This document shows, piece after piece, positions 26,622 through 35,305 of a DNA stretch of 64,000 nt (its first letter is position 1; every line of letters begins with the position of its first letter). Under the pieces are notes generated by a model. The model made no database searches. It was not told the DNA's origin and was given only the letters and a program-made list of their open reading frames with translations. A program made the translations under genes and the position numbers. The stretch is from Chryseobacterium sp. R2A-55 (GTDB lineage Bacteria > Bacteroidota > Bacteroidia > Flavobacteriales > Weeksellaceae), in the NCBI RefSeq assembly GCF_021401085.1, contig NZ_JACBFP010000005.1, forward strand, positions 62,001 through 126,000, read 5' to 3'.

Positions 26622-29249
26622 ATGAAAATCGAAAAAATACAAGTGTTGAGAGGTCCAAATATCTGGAGCATCAGAAGAAAAAAATTAATCCAAATGCGTC
26701 TGGATTTAGAAGAACTGGAAGAATTACCAACCAATAAGATCCCGGGTTTTAGGGAAAGACTGGAAGCGTTGATTCCGTCTTTATACAGCCATCGTTGTTC
26801 GGAAGGAGTGGAGGGCGGCTTCTTTCACCGGGTGGAAATGGGGACCTGGATGGGACATGTGATCGAGCACATCGCGCTCGAAATTCAGACTTTGGCCGGA
26901 ATGGACACCGGTTTTGGAAGAACTCGTGAAACGAAATCACCTGGGATTTACAATGTTGTGTTTTCCTATATCGAAGAAAATTGCGGAATTTACACCGCAG
27001 AGCAATCGGTAGAAATAGCCCTTTGTCTGGTTGAAAATAAGAAATATGACCTGGAAAGCTGTATTCAGAAATTAAGGGAAATCAGAGAACAGGTCAGATT
27101 GGGTCCATCCACCGGAAGTATTGTGGAGGAAGCGGTGGCTAGAAATATTCCGTGGATTCGTTTGGGGAAAAACTCATTGGTTCAATTAGGTTATGGCAAG
27201 AATCAACAGCGATTTCAAGCTACTATTACCGGAAATACGAGTTCAATAGCAGTGGACATTGCCTGTAACAAAGAACTCACCAAAAAAATGCTGGACGATG
27301 CCGCAATTCCTGTCCCCATCGGAGACTTGGTGGTGGACGAGGAAGATTTGGAACGAGTGATCCGTAGAATAGGCTATCCAATTGTTCTGAAACCTTTGGA
27401 CGGAAATCACGGTCGTGGACAAACCATCAATGTGAATGATTGGGATACGGCAAGAATCGGTCTTCAACATGCGCAAACCGTTTCCAGGAAAGTGATTGTG
27501 GAAAGATATATCACCGGTTACGATTTCCGGGTTCTTGTCATTAACCACAAAATGGTAGCAGCAGCAAGGAGAGTTCCGGCCAACGTGGTGGGCGATGGCG
27601 AAAAAAACATCCGGCAACTCATTGACCAGGAAAATCTTGATCCGAGGAGGGGATATGGCCACGAAAATGTATTGACGGAAATCCTGGTCGATAAAGACAC
27701 GAACGAACTTTTAGAAAAATTAGGCTATTCGCTGGAAACCATTCCGCAAAAAGGAGAAATTATCTACCTAAAATCTACAGCAAACCTTTCTACAGGCGGA
27801 ACTTCAATTGATGTCACGGATATGGTTCACCCAGAAATAGTGACGATGTGTGAGAGGATTTCAAAAATTATCGGTTTGGATGTTTGCGGAGTCGATATCA
27901 TGGCAGAAAACCTCACCCAGCCATTAAAAGAAAGTGGAGGTGCTATTTTGGAAGTAAATGCCGCTCCGGGATTTCGGATGCATCTTGCCCCAAGTGAAGG
28001 ATTGCCGCGAAATGTTGCGGCTCCAGTTGTGGACATGCTTTATCCGCCGGGAAAACCGGTGAGAATTCCAATAATTGCAGTCACAGGAACAAATGGAAAG
28101 ACCACCACGACCAGATTGATCGCGCATATCGTGAAAAATAACGGTTATAGAGTTGGCTTCACGACTTCTGATGGGATCTATATCCAAAATACCATGTTGA
28201 CGAAAGGTGACACCACCGGACCCATTTCCGCGGAATTTATCCTAAAAGATCCTACAGTGGAATTTGCAGTTCTGGAAACGGCGCGGGGCGGAATACTCAG
28301 ATCAGGATTAGGTTTTTCCTATTGCGACATCGGTGTTTTGACCAATATTAAGGAAGATCATTTGGGATTGAGCGATATCCATAATCTGAAAGATTTGACC
28401 CGGGTAAAAAGGGTTGTGCTGGATTCGGTGAAAAAAGACGGGTGGAGCGTGATGAATGCAGATGATGAATATTCAATGCGGCTAATGCCGGATATCGATT
28501 CAAAAGTGGCTCTCTTTAGTTTAGACGAAAACAATCCGTACATCCGGAAATTTGCGAAGGAAGGAAAAATCTCCTGCGTTTACGAAGAAGGATTTATCAC
28601 CATCAAGAAAGGCGACTGGAAGATCCGAATCGCGAAAGCAACGAGTATTCCGATTACCATGGACGGAAAAGCAAAGTTTATGATTGCCAATGTTTTGGCG
28701 GCAAGCTTGGCGACTTATCTCCACGGTTTTGAAATTGAGGACATCGCAAACTCTCTTCGAACCTTCATTCCCAGTGCGCAGCTGACTCCGGGAAGGCTGA
28801 ATATATTTAAGTTTAAGAATTACAAGGTCCTGATTGATTTCGCGCACAATCCTGCAGGTTATGAGGCAATTGAAGATTTTCTGAAAAACGTGGATGCCAC
28901 CAAGAAAATCGGTATCATCGCAGGAGTTGGTGACCGACGCGACGAGGATATTTTCGAATGTGGAAAAATCGCCGGAAGAATGTTTGACCATATTATCATC
29001 AGAAACGAAAAACATCTTCGCGGCAGAACCGAAGAGGAGATCAACAGTCTCCTTATTTCAGGGCTTCAGGAATCGGGCAGTCCGGTGAATTACGAAATCA
29101 TACCTAAAGAAATTGAGGCGCTGAAACACGCCATCAGTATGGCGGAAGAAGGCACTTTTATCACCGCACTTTCAGACGTGGTTTCCAATGCAATTGATTT
29201 GGTGCAGGAATACCAGAATAAGGAGATTTTGGAGGAGGGGAAGTTTTGA
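26622..29249 (+). CDS. cphA: Cyanophycin synthetase
   Basis: Makes cyanophycin, a poly-aspartate chain with arginine on each side chain, by ATP-driven addition of Asp and Arg. Three modules of the 875-residue family are in order: N-terminal domain (1-160, with RGPNIWSIRRKKLIQMRL and HVIEHIALEIQTL), ATP-grasp domain (about 215-475, VLKPLDGNHGRGQTINV, GGAILEVNAAPGFRMHL), and Mur-ligase-like domain (about 480-875) with P-loop VTGTNGKTTTTRLIAHI near 487 and a later DFAHNPAGYEAI. Divergent from cphB with a 192-bp shared control region. Cyanophycin was first known from cyanobacteria; the full set here implies nitrogen or carbon storage in a flavobacterium. Confidence 0.96.
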   Translation: MKIEKIQVLRGPNIWSIRRKKLIQMRLDLEELEELPTNKIPGFRERLEALIPSLYSHRCSEGVEGGFFHRVEMGTWMGHVIEHIALEIQTLAGMDTGFGRTRETKSPGIYNVVFSYIEENCGIYTAEQSVEIALCLVENKKYDLESCIQKLREIREQVRLGPSTGSIVEEAVARNIPWIRLGKNSLVQLGYGKNQQRFQATITGNTSSIAVDIACNKELTKKMLDDAAIPVPIGDLVVDEEDLERVIRRIGYPIVLKPLDGNHGRGQTINVNDWDTARIGLQHAQTVSRKVIVERYITGYDFRVLVINHKMVAAARRVPANVVGDGEKNIRQLIDQENLDPRRGYGHENVLTEILVDKDTNELLEKLGYSLETIPQKGEIIYLKSTANLSTGGTSIDVTDMVHPEIVTMCERISKIIGLDVCGVDIMAENLTQPLKESGGAILEVNAAPGFRMHLAPSEGLPRNVAAPVVDMLYPPGKPVRIPIIAVTGTNGKTTTTRLIAHIVKNNGYRVGFTTSDGIYIQNTMLTKGDTTGPISAEFILKDPTVEFAVLETARGGILRSGLGFSYCDIGVLTNIKEDHLGLSDIHNLKDLTRVKRVVLDSVKKDGWSVMNADDEYSMRLMPDIDSKVALFSLDENNPYIRKFAKEGKISCVYEEGFITIKKGDWKIRIAKATSIPITMDGKAKFMIANVLAASLATYLHGFEIEDIANSLRTFIPSAQLTPGRLNIFKFKNYKVLIDFAHNPAGYEAIEDFLKNVDATKKIGIIAGVGDRRDEDIFECGKIAGRMFDHIIIRNEKHLRGRTEEEINSLLISGLQESGSPVNYEIIPKEIEALKHAISMAEEGTFITALSDVVSNAIDLVQEYQNKEILEEGKF

Positions 29250-29434
29250 TGTTGGAGTGCCCATCTGCCGAAAAATAGATTTCACCCCTGCCTCAAGTTT
29301 TTGAGGGTAGAAAATGGTTGTGATTTCTCAAAAAAATAATCTAAACAGAAATTGTAACGTACTGAAGGTGCAGCTTGTTGCAGAATAAACAAAAATCCAA
29401 TATACTGCCCCTTTCATTTTCCCAAATATTTCCC

Positions 29435-29442
29435 TATTTTTG
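29435..29442 (+). promoter_or_regulatory. -7 promoter box of dnaX
   Basis: TATTTTTG, 4 bp before the dnaX ATG, the same spacing as at holB; suggests a leaderless or nearly leaderless message. Confidence 0.6.
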
Positions 29443-29446
29443 ACCG

Positions 29447-30532
29447 ATGGAAAATTTTGTGGTTTCAGCAAGAAAATACCGCCCGCAAGAGTTTGAGACT
29501 GTTGTCGGTCAGTCGCACATTACAGACACGCTGGAACACGCCATTGAGGAAAACCAGCTCGCTCAGGCACTGCTTTTCTGCGGTCCGAGAGGAGTCGGGA
29601 AAACCACCTGTGCCAGAATTCTCGCCAGAAAAATCAATGAGAGAGACGGATCCACTTCCGAAGATGGGTTCGCCTATAATATTTTTGAACTCGATGCCGC
29701 TTCCAACAATTCGGTGGAAGACATCCGCGAACTGACCGACCAGGTTCGTTTCGCTCCACAAGTCGGAAAGTTCAAAATCTATATTATTGATGAGGTTCAC
29801 ATGCTCTCTTCAGCGGCGTTTAACGCGTTTTTGAAAACTTTGGAGGAGCCGCCTTCCCACGCCATTTTTATTTTGGCGACCACTGAAAAACACAAGATTA
29901 TCCCGACGATTTTGTCGCGTTGTCAGATTTATGATTTCAAAAGGATCACCATTGAAGACATTCAGGAGCATCTGAAAAAAATTGCCGAGAAAGAAGGCGT
30001 TAAATATGAAGACGACGCACTGTACCTGATCGCCCAAAAAGCTGATGGTGCGCTTCGTGATGCACTATCGATTTTTGACCGGCTTTCAACATTTACCCAG
30101 AAAAATATTACACTTGCAAAAGCTGCTGAAGTGCTGAATATTTTGGATTATGACCAATATCTGAATATCGTGGACTTGGCTCATGATAACAAAATTTCAG
30201 ACACACTTTTCGCTTTTAATGAAATCGTGAAAAAAGGTTTCGATCCGCACCAGTTTATCGCCGGTTTGGGAAGCCACTTCCGCGATTTGATGATGGCGCA
30301 AAATTCAAACACTTTGAGTTTAATAGAAGTAGGTGAAAAGACTAAGGCAAAATACGCAGAGCAAGCAAAGAAGTGGAATCCGCAGCAATTGATCGACGCA
30401 ATTGAGATTTGCAATCACGCAGACATTAACTATAAAAACTCCAAAAATCCTCGATTGACGGTGGAAATTGGATTGATGCAACTTTCTTCACTGAAGGCGA
30501 ATGGGGCAGATTCTAAAAAAAAAAATTCATGA
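29447..30532 (+). CDS. dnaX: DNA polymerase III gamma subunit (short product of dnaX)
   Basis: Clamp-loader ATPase. Walker A GPRGVGKT at residues 46-53, Walker B IYIIDEVHML, sensor 1 ILSRCQIYDFKR and the collar domain (residues 220-340) are all present. The four-Cys zinc module found after the first strand in most DnaX proteins is absent: the segment is KINERDGSTSEDGFAYNIF. The frame stops at 30530-30532, right after a run of 11 A (30515-30525) that codes KKK, giving 361 residues, gamma-like. The missing tau part continues in the -1 frame from the same A run. An extra A caused by slippage or a sequencing miscount would join both into one 560-residue protein. Confidence 0.95.
   Translation: MENFVVSARKYRPQEFETVVGQSHITDTLEHAIEENQLAQALLFCGPRGVGKTTCARILARKINERDGSTSEDGFAYNIFELDAASNNSVEDIRELTDQVRFAPQVGKFKIYIIDEVHMLSSAAFNAFLKTLEEPPSHAIFILATTEKHKIIPTILSRCQIYDFKRITIEDIQEHLKKIAEKEGVKYEDDALYLIAQKADGALRDALSIFDRLSTFTQKNITLAKAAEVLNILDYDQYLNIVDLAHDNKISDTLFAFNEIVKKGFDPHQFIAGLGSHFRDLMMAQNSNTLSLIEVGEKTKAKYAEQAKKWNPQQLIDAIEICNHADINYKNSKNPRLTVEIGLMQLSSLKANGADSKKKNS
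30515..30525 (+). promoter_or_regulatory. A11 slippery run at the gamma/tau junction of dnaX
   Basis: Eleven adenines. Frame 0 continues to a stop 5 bases later; the -1 frame is open from 30517 and reads through the whole tau segment. A hairpin CAACTGTT/AACAGTTG lies 38 bp downstream at 30563-30583. It could be a real frameshift or transcript-slippage site, as in E. coli and Thermus dnaX, or a homopolymer error. Confidence 0.6.
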
Positions 30533-31128
30533 TTATAGCACCGCTTCTTAGCACCGCTTCCGCAACTGTTCAAAAAACAGTTGTTTCAGAAGATGCCCGT
30601 CCGGAAATTGCTTCTGCAAAGCAGCCTGATCCAACCAAGCCGCAAACTGTTTCCCAACCTATCGCGAAAGAAAAATCTCGTTCAAGATTCAGCATTGAGG
30701 CTACTTTGCAGCGTTCAGATTCTAAAGACGAAAACGAAGAAACTACCGAAAAAGTGGAATTGCCAAGCAACCATTTTACGGAAACTGATTTGCATGATTC
30801 CTGGCAAAATTATCTGGAAGAACTGAAGGAAAAAGACGTGATTATCTACAATGCGATCCATTCTTTTCAATTGAAAAAACAGGATGAAAATACTGTGGAA
30901 ATCATTTATCCATCATCATCGGCAAAAAGTGAATTCGAAAAAATCAGAGAGGAGTTTTTTGGCAGATTTATGCGGAAGGTGAATCATTTCAATATTCAGC
31001 TGGAGTACAGAAAAGATGTTTCGATGAAAAGGGAAATTGTAACCAAGAGAATGATTTTTGATAAATTTGCTGCGATCAATCCCGTATTACGCGAGTTGGA
31101 TGACCTTTTAAAATTTGACCTTAATTAA
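30517..31128 (+). CDS. dnaX: Tau-specific C-terminal part of DnaX, in the -1 frame
   Basis: About 203 residues in the -1 frame relative to gamma. It could also start alone at ATG 30529, whose ATGA overlaps the gamma stop. First 90 residues are Pro/Ser/Glu-rich linker (VSEDARPEIASAKQPDPTK); the last 120 match the C-terminal polymerase/helicase-binding region of Bacteroidota DnaX: HDSWQNYLEELKEKDVI, VEIIYPSSSAKSEFEKIREE, INPVLRELDDLLKFDLN. It is not a plausible free-standing enzyme. I read it as the tau extension reached by -1 frameshifting at the A11 run. Confidence 0.8.
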   Translation, partial: KKKFMIIAPLLSTASATVQKTVVSEDARPEIASAKQPDPTKPQTVSQPIAKEKSRSRFSIEATLQRSDSKDENEETTEKVELPSNHFTETDLHDSWQNYLEELKEKDVIIYNAIHSFQLKKQDENTVEIIYPSSSAKSEFEKIREEFFGRFMRKVNHFNIQLEYRKDVSMKREIVTKRMIFDKFAAINPVLRELDDLLKFDLN

Positions 31129-31165
31129 AATGCAGTCAAAAGCGAATTTTTTGACTTGAAGATAA

Positions 31166-32233
31166 ATGACCTTACAAGAATTAGAAAATAACTGGATCAA
31201 AGAATTTCAGAAACCTCTGATCATAGCCGGACCATGCAGTGCAGAAAGTGAAATACAGATGTTGGAAACGGCTGAAAGAATAAAAAAAAGCGGAGCCGAT
31301 GTGCCGATTTTCCGTGCAGGAATCTGGAAGCCCAGAACCAAGCCCAACGGTTTTGAAGGTGTTGGAATCATTGGTTTGAACTGGCTGAAGAAGGTCAGAG
31401 AAGAATATGGGTTTAAAATTACTACCGAAATTGCGAATGCGCATCACGTGGAAGCCGCCTTGGAAGCCGATGTTGATATTTTGTGGATTGGTGCACGGTC
31501 GACCGTAAATCCATTTACCGTTCAGGAAATTGCCGAAGCGCTAAAAGGAACTGAGAAAACAGTCCTGGTGAAGAATCCGGTGAATCCCGATCTGGCTTTA
31601 TGGATCGGTGCTTTGGAAAGATTATTGGTACAAAATGTGAAGAATATCGGGGTAATTCACCGCGGTTTTTCGACGTATCAAAAAACAAAATACCGGAATG
31701 TTCCGAACTGGCAGATTGCGCTGGATTTTAGAAACCAATTTCCAAATATCCCGATGATTGTGGATCCATCTCATATTTGTGGAAACAGAACGGGATTAGC
31801 TGATATCGCTCAGGAAGCGCTGAATTTGGGATATGATGGCGCGATGATTGAAACCCACTGCAATCCGAATGAAGCTTGGAGTGACGCATCGCAACAAATC
31901 ACGCCAGAAGTTCTGGCAGAACTGATCAAAAATCTGAAGCTTAGAAACCTTGATATTTCCGGTTTTGATGAAGAAATGGGAAGACACCGAACCCTGATTT
32001 CGGAACTGGATTCGCAGCTGATTGAGATTTTGGCGCAACGAATGAAGATTTCCGAAAAGATTGGCACCTTGAAAAAAGCCAACAACATCGCGATTTTTCA
32101 ACCGGAAAGATGGAAAATCATCACGGAGTACGCGGTGCAGAAAGCCGGAGAGATCGGAATGTCGGCAGAATTTATCGAGAAAGTTTTCAAGGCGATTCAT
32201 GAAGAATCCGTCGAGATTCAGAACAAGGTTTAA
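31166..32233 (+). CDS. Fused 3-deoxy-7-phosphoheptulonate synthase and chorismate mutase (type II)
   Basis: First and branch-point enzymes of aromatic amino acid synthesis in one 355-residue chain. Residues 1-255 form the DAHP synthase barrel of the KDOPS-like subgroup: LIIAGPCSAESEIQ, FRAGIWKPRTKPNGFEG, LVKNPVNPDLALWIGA, MIVDPSHICGNRTG and AMIETHCNPNEAWSDA. Residues 265-355 are a helical chorismate mutase (HRTLISELDSQLIEILAQR, MKISEKIGTLKK). The order DAHPS-CM is standard in Bacteroidota and usually means feedback control by prephenate or aromatic amino acids. It starts 37 bp after the dnaX region and ends 49 bp before rsgA. Confidence 0.95.
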   Translation: MTLQELENNWIKEFQKPLIIAGPCSAESEIQMLETAERIKKSGADVPIFRAGIWKPRTKPNGFEGVGIIGLNWLKKVREEYGFKITTEIANAHHVEAALEADVDILWIGARSTVNPFTVQEIAEALKGTEKTVLVKNPVNPDLALWIGALERLLVQNVKNIGVIHRGFSTYQKTKYRNVPNWQIALDFRNQFPNIPMIVDPSHICGNRTGLADIAQEALNLGYDGAMIETHCNPNEAWSDASQQITPEVLAELIKNLKLRNLDISGFDEEMGRHRTLISELDSQLIEILAQRMKISEKIGTLKKANNIAIFQPERWKIITEYAVQKAGEIGMSAEFIEKVFKAIHEESVEIQNKV

Positions 32234-32282
32234 AACGTATTAGAAGTAATCCATTTTCATCATTAATTAATACCGGAAATAT

Positions 32283-33209
32283 TTGAAAGGTCTTATCACA
32301 AAATCCACCGGCAGTTGGTACCAGGTTTTGGAAACCGAAACAGGAAGGTTTTTCGAGGCCAGAATCCGCGGGAAATTCAAACTGATTAAAACCCGGCTCA
32401 CTAATCCGCTCGCGGTGGGCGATTGGGTGGAGTTTTCTTTAGAACAGGACGATGTGGCGTGGATTACCAAGATCGAACCCCGGAAAAATTACCTGATTCG
32501 CAAATCCGTGAATCTTTCCAAGGAATCGCACATCATTGCCTCCAATATTGATGTTGCCTGTTTTCTGTTCACCCTGAAACATCCGGAAACCTCGCTTGGG
32601 TTTTTGGACCGCTTTCTGGCTTGCTGCGAAGCTTACAGCATCAAACCTCTCATTTTGTTCAATAAGATGGATGTTCTCAATTCCGATGAAAACGAAAAAG
32701 TTGAAAATATAGAATCTCTTTACCGGGAAATTGGCTATGAAACTTTGGAGATTTCGTCTTATTCAAAGCTGAATCTGGATGTAGTGCAAAATACATTGAA
32801 AGACAAGGTGTCGGTATTTTTCGGACATTCCGGAAGTGGCAAATCTACTTTGGTCAATGCTTTAGAACCGGAACTGAATCTGAAGACTTCTGAAATTTCG
32901 GAAACCCACCTTAAAGGAAAACATACGACCACTTTTGCCCAGATGCATTTTTGGCATTTCGGGGGAAGTGTCATCGATACACCCGGTGTTCGTGAATTTG
33001 CAATGATTGATGTGGAAAAAGAGGAGATCCAACATTATTTTCCAGAAATTTTCGAGATCGGCAGAAACTGTAAATTCCATAATTGTCTGCACATCAACGA
33101 GCCGAAATGTGCGGTTTTGCAAAGCGTGGAATCCGGTGAAATAGAGGATTCGCGTTACTTTACCTATCTAAAGCTCATGGAAGAGGCGGAAGAAAATTCC
33201 GGCAAATAA
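32283..33209 (+). CDS. rsgA: Ribosome small-subunit-dependent GTPase A
   Basis: Circularly permuted GTPase that checks late 30S subunit maturation. OB-fold at residues 1-70; G4 NKMD (127-130) comes before G1 GHSGSGKST (181-189) and G3 DTPG, the permuted order. A C-terminal zinc knuckle is visible in CKFHNCLHINEPKCAV. 308 residues. The start is TTG at 32283: the conserved beginning MKGLITKSTGSWYQ directly follows and no ATG precedes it. Slightly overlaps the 3' end of the antisense RNA proposed at 33207-33328. Confidence 0.95.
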   Translation: MKGLITKSTGSWYQVLETETGRFFEARIRGKFKLIKTRLTNPLAVGDWVEFSLEQDDVAWITKIEPRKNYLIRKSVNLSKESHIIASNIDVACFLFTLKHPETSLGFLDRFLACCEAYSIKPLILFNKMDVLNSDENEKVENIESLYREIGYETLEISSYSKLNLDVVQNTLKDKVSVFFGHSGSGKSTLVNALEPELNLKTSEISETHLKGKHTTTFAQMHFWHFGGSVIDTPGVREFAMIDVEKEEIQHYFPEIFEIGRNCKFHNCLHINEPKCAVLQSVESGEIEDSRYFTYLKLMEEAEENSGK

Positions 33210-33328
33210 AAAACCCAGCCGAAGCTGGGTAAAAACTAATAACCATGAAAACTCAAATTAAACATGAGAATCGAAAATTAAATTACAATTTCCGTGCCAA
33301 AAAAAATGGCTCTCTTGAATAGAATTTC
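33207..33328 (-). ncRNA. Candidate minus-strand small RNA between rsgA and ndk
   Basis: On the minus strand a TATATTTG box (33334-33341) with TTG 21 bp upstream predicts a start near 33328. About 115 nt on, ACCCAGC-TTCG-GCTGGGT (33213-33230) forms a hairpin with a C(UUCG)G loop followed by T6, a textbook terminator only in this direction. Inside, GCCA and TGGC around a T8 run (near 33298-33311) give one more short stem. It holds no reading frame above nine codons with ATG. It does not overlap the ndk message. Function unknown. Confidence 0.5.
33213..33230 (-). terminator. UUCG-loop terminator read on the minus strand
   Basis: Seven-bp stem ACCCAGC/GCTGGGT, UUCG loop, T6 on the minus strand; on the plus strand the stem is followed by A5, so it cannot be an ordinary rsgA terminator. 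Confidence 0.7.
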
Positions 33329-33333
33329 CTCTG

Positions 33334-33341
33334 CAAATATA
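33334..33341 (-). promoter_or_regulatory. -7 promoter box of the candidate small RNA
   Basis: TATATTTG on the minus strand, with TTG at 33363-33365 as a -33 element. Confidence 0.5.
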
Positions 33342-33354
33342 GGAATCTTTTTCT

Positions 33355-33362
33355 TAATTTTG
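33355..33362 (+). promoter_or_regulatory. -7 promoter box of ndk
   Basis: TAATTTTG, 21 bp before the ndk ATG. It runs divergently to the small RNA promoter just upstream. Confidence 0.6.
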
Positions 33363-33383
33363 CAAGCAAATAAAACAAGATAT

Positions 33384-33803
33384 ATGTCAGGTAAAATTAC
33401 GTTCACCATGATCAAACCGGATGCGGTTGCAGATGGTCATATTGGTGCTATTTTGGGGAAAATTGCAGAGGCAGGTTTCAAATTCAAAGCATTAAAGCTT
33501 ACTCAACTTACTGAAGCGGATGCGAAAAAATTCTACAAAGTTCACGCAGCAAGACCTTTTTATGGGGAATTGGTGGAGTTCATGAGTTCAGGACCAATTG
33601 TTGCTGCGGTTCTTGAAAAAGATAATGCGGTGGAAGATTTCAGAACTTTGATCGGGGCTACCAATCCAGCTGATGCTGCGGAAGGAACCATCAGAAAGAT
33701 GTTTGCAAGAAGCGTAGGAGAAAATGCGGTTCACGGATCAGATTCTGATGAAAACGCGTTGATTGAAGCACAGTTTCATTTTTCGGGAAGAGAAATTTTC
33801 TAA
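33384..33803 (+). CDS. ndk: Nucleoside diphosphate kinase
   Basis: Transfers phosphate between nucleoside triphosphates and diphosphates through a phosphohistidine. Catalytic His117 lies in [24 protein letters not shown] at the N terminus and [15 protein letters not shown] are other family marks. 139 residues, exactly the family length when started at ATG 33384; an upstream in-frame extension to 33294 has no similarity and would precede the promoter. Own terminator follows. Confidence 0.97.
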   Translation: MSGKITFTMIKPDAVADGHIGAILGKIAEAGFKFKALKLTQLTEADAKKFYKVHAARPFYGELVEFMSSGPIVAAVLEKDNAVEDFRTLIGATNPADAAEGTIRKMFARSVGENAVHGSDSDENALIEAQFHFSGREIF

Positions 33804-33825
33804 GAAATTTTCTTTACAGTATTTG

Positions 33826-33853
33826 AAGTCTGGATTTTTTCCAGACTTTATTT
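33826..33853. terminator. Terminator between ndk and the convergent serine hydrolase gene
   Basis: AAGTCTGGA (33826-33834) pairs with TCCAGACTT (33840-33848), followed by T-rich DNA on the plus strand. Confidence 0.88.
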
Positions 33854-33856
33854 TTT

Positions 33857-35074
33857 TTAGTATCCCACTGATCTTCTTGCCTCCATAGCCGCCGTTTTCA
33901 TCATGTCGTGACTTTGAATCAAAATATCCATATTGCTGAAATCATAAAATGGGATTAAAATCACCACGGAAACACCGGTTTCTGGATCATACATCATTTC
34001 AGACATACAGCCGGCAAGTGTTCCATGATGACCATAACCGAGTCCGGGAAAAGTCACCGTCCCTAACGCGTATTTTTCTCTGTCCTGCTTCACGCCGTAA
34101 CTTTTGGTCATCAGTTCGATGGATTTTCGGTTCAGCACATTTTTTCCAGAAAATAGGGTGCTGATATATTTGGAAAGATCTTCCATGGTGCCAATTCCGT
34201 TTCCTCCCGCTACATTTCCTGCAATATTTTCTTTCTCTACCGCATATAATTCACCATCGAAATAGATGCTTCCGATGACGAGTGGACTGGGAAGTTCTTG
34301 GTCATATGGCGAATCCACGAATCTCACCTGCAATGGGACTTTCGCAGCAGGACCCGTCACATAATCATGAAGATAGTCTGCGTAGGATTTCTTGGCAGCG
34401 GACTTCGCGGAATAGACTTTTGAAATGATGTCTCCCAGAATATAGTAACCTACATTAGAATAATGGTAAACCGTGTTTGGAACACCATAAGTTAGATTTT
34501 TTTCCTTCAAAATTCTAAGACATTCCTCGGTAGTAATCTTGTGAAGCGGATCTTTTTCCAGAATAAAGTCGGTATAAGTTTTGCCGCCTATATTCAATTG
34601 CGAGGTGTCATTTGAAAGGTCATAAACACCCGCATTATGTTGCAGCAGCTCCTTGATGGTAATCAGATCACGGTGCGGGAACTGCAGTTCAGGTTCATCA
34701 GAAGTGTAAGAAATATTCGTTCCCGGTATATTCTGCGTAATTTTATCGTCGATGTTGAGCCAGCCATCCTGCATCATTTTTAGAATCGCGGTGGCGGTGA
34801 GGTTTTTGGTGTTACTCGCAATTCTGAACCAGTCATTTTTAGTGACGGGTTTCCCGTTTTTCCCTACTGCACTGTAGAAAAATTCTCCTTTTGGCGTTTT
34901 CATCAGCACATTAAAGGAAGGAACGTCTTTTTTTACCAAATCTTCCAACCTGGAGTGCATTTGGGTTACCGCATTCTCGAAATTTTTTTGGTCGGTCACG
35001 GATTTTTGGGTGGCACAGGAAGTTGCAGTACATGCGAAAATTACAGACAGGATTAACGGTTTTAACGATTTCAT
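33857..35074 (-). CDS. Class C beta-lactamase-like serine hydrolase, lipoprotein
   Basis: A 405-residue exported protein with lipobox TATSC (signal to residue 20) and the active-site set of class C beta-lactamases and D-alanyl-D-alanine peptidases: SNTK (Ser-x-x-Lys) in RIASNTKNLTATAIL, YSN in YHYSNVGYYIL and HHG in GYGHHGTLAGC in place of KTG. Such relatives often act on D-amino acid peptides or esters; beta-lactamase activity should not be assumed. The frame extends to 35122, but ATG 35074 starts the lipoprotein signal. Divergent from another member of the same family, which shares only low overall similarity. Confidence 0.88.
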   Translation of the reverse strand: MKSLKPLILSVIFACTATSCATQKSVTDQKNFENAVTQMHSRLEDLVKKDVPSFNVLMKTPKGEFFYSAVGKNGKPVTKNDWFRIASNTKNLTATAILKMMQDGWLNIDDKITQNIPGTNISYTSDEPELQFPHRDLITIKELLQHNAGVYDLSNDTSQLNIGGKTYTDFILEKDPLHKITTEECLRILKEKNLTYGVPNTVYHYSNVGYYILGDIISKVYSAKSAAKKSYADYLHDYVTGPAAKVPLQVRFVDSPYDQELPSPLVIGSIYFDGELYAVEKENIAGNVAGGNGIGTMEDLSKYISTLFSGKNVLNRKSIELMTKSYGVKQDREKYALGTVTFPGLGYGHHGTLAGCMSEMMYDPETGVSVVILIPFYDFSNMDILIQSHDMMKTAAMEARRSVGY

Positions 35075-35305
35075 GCGGGGGAAAATTGGTTTCGTCAAAG
35101 TTAATGTTTTTCGAGAAAACATATTTAATCTTTAATTTTTATTTTAAATTCTCATTTTTTGAATGGTCTTTTTGAATTTTATTTAAGAATAATGAGCGAT
35201 TCGGCTGAAAATCAATTTTAGTTAAAAAAAAATTCGCATCTTTAACGAGGAAAATTAAGTAGGAAGGACGATCAAATTGTTCATGATTAGAAAAATGACC
35301 AGTAT

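Noticed and set aside
33245-33322. 25-codon plus-strand frame between rsgA and ndk
   Set aside because: Short, with no recognisable pattern, and it lies opposite the proposed small RNA; kept only as a note.
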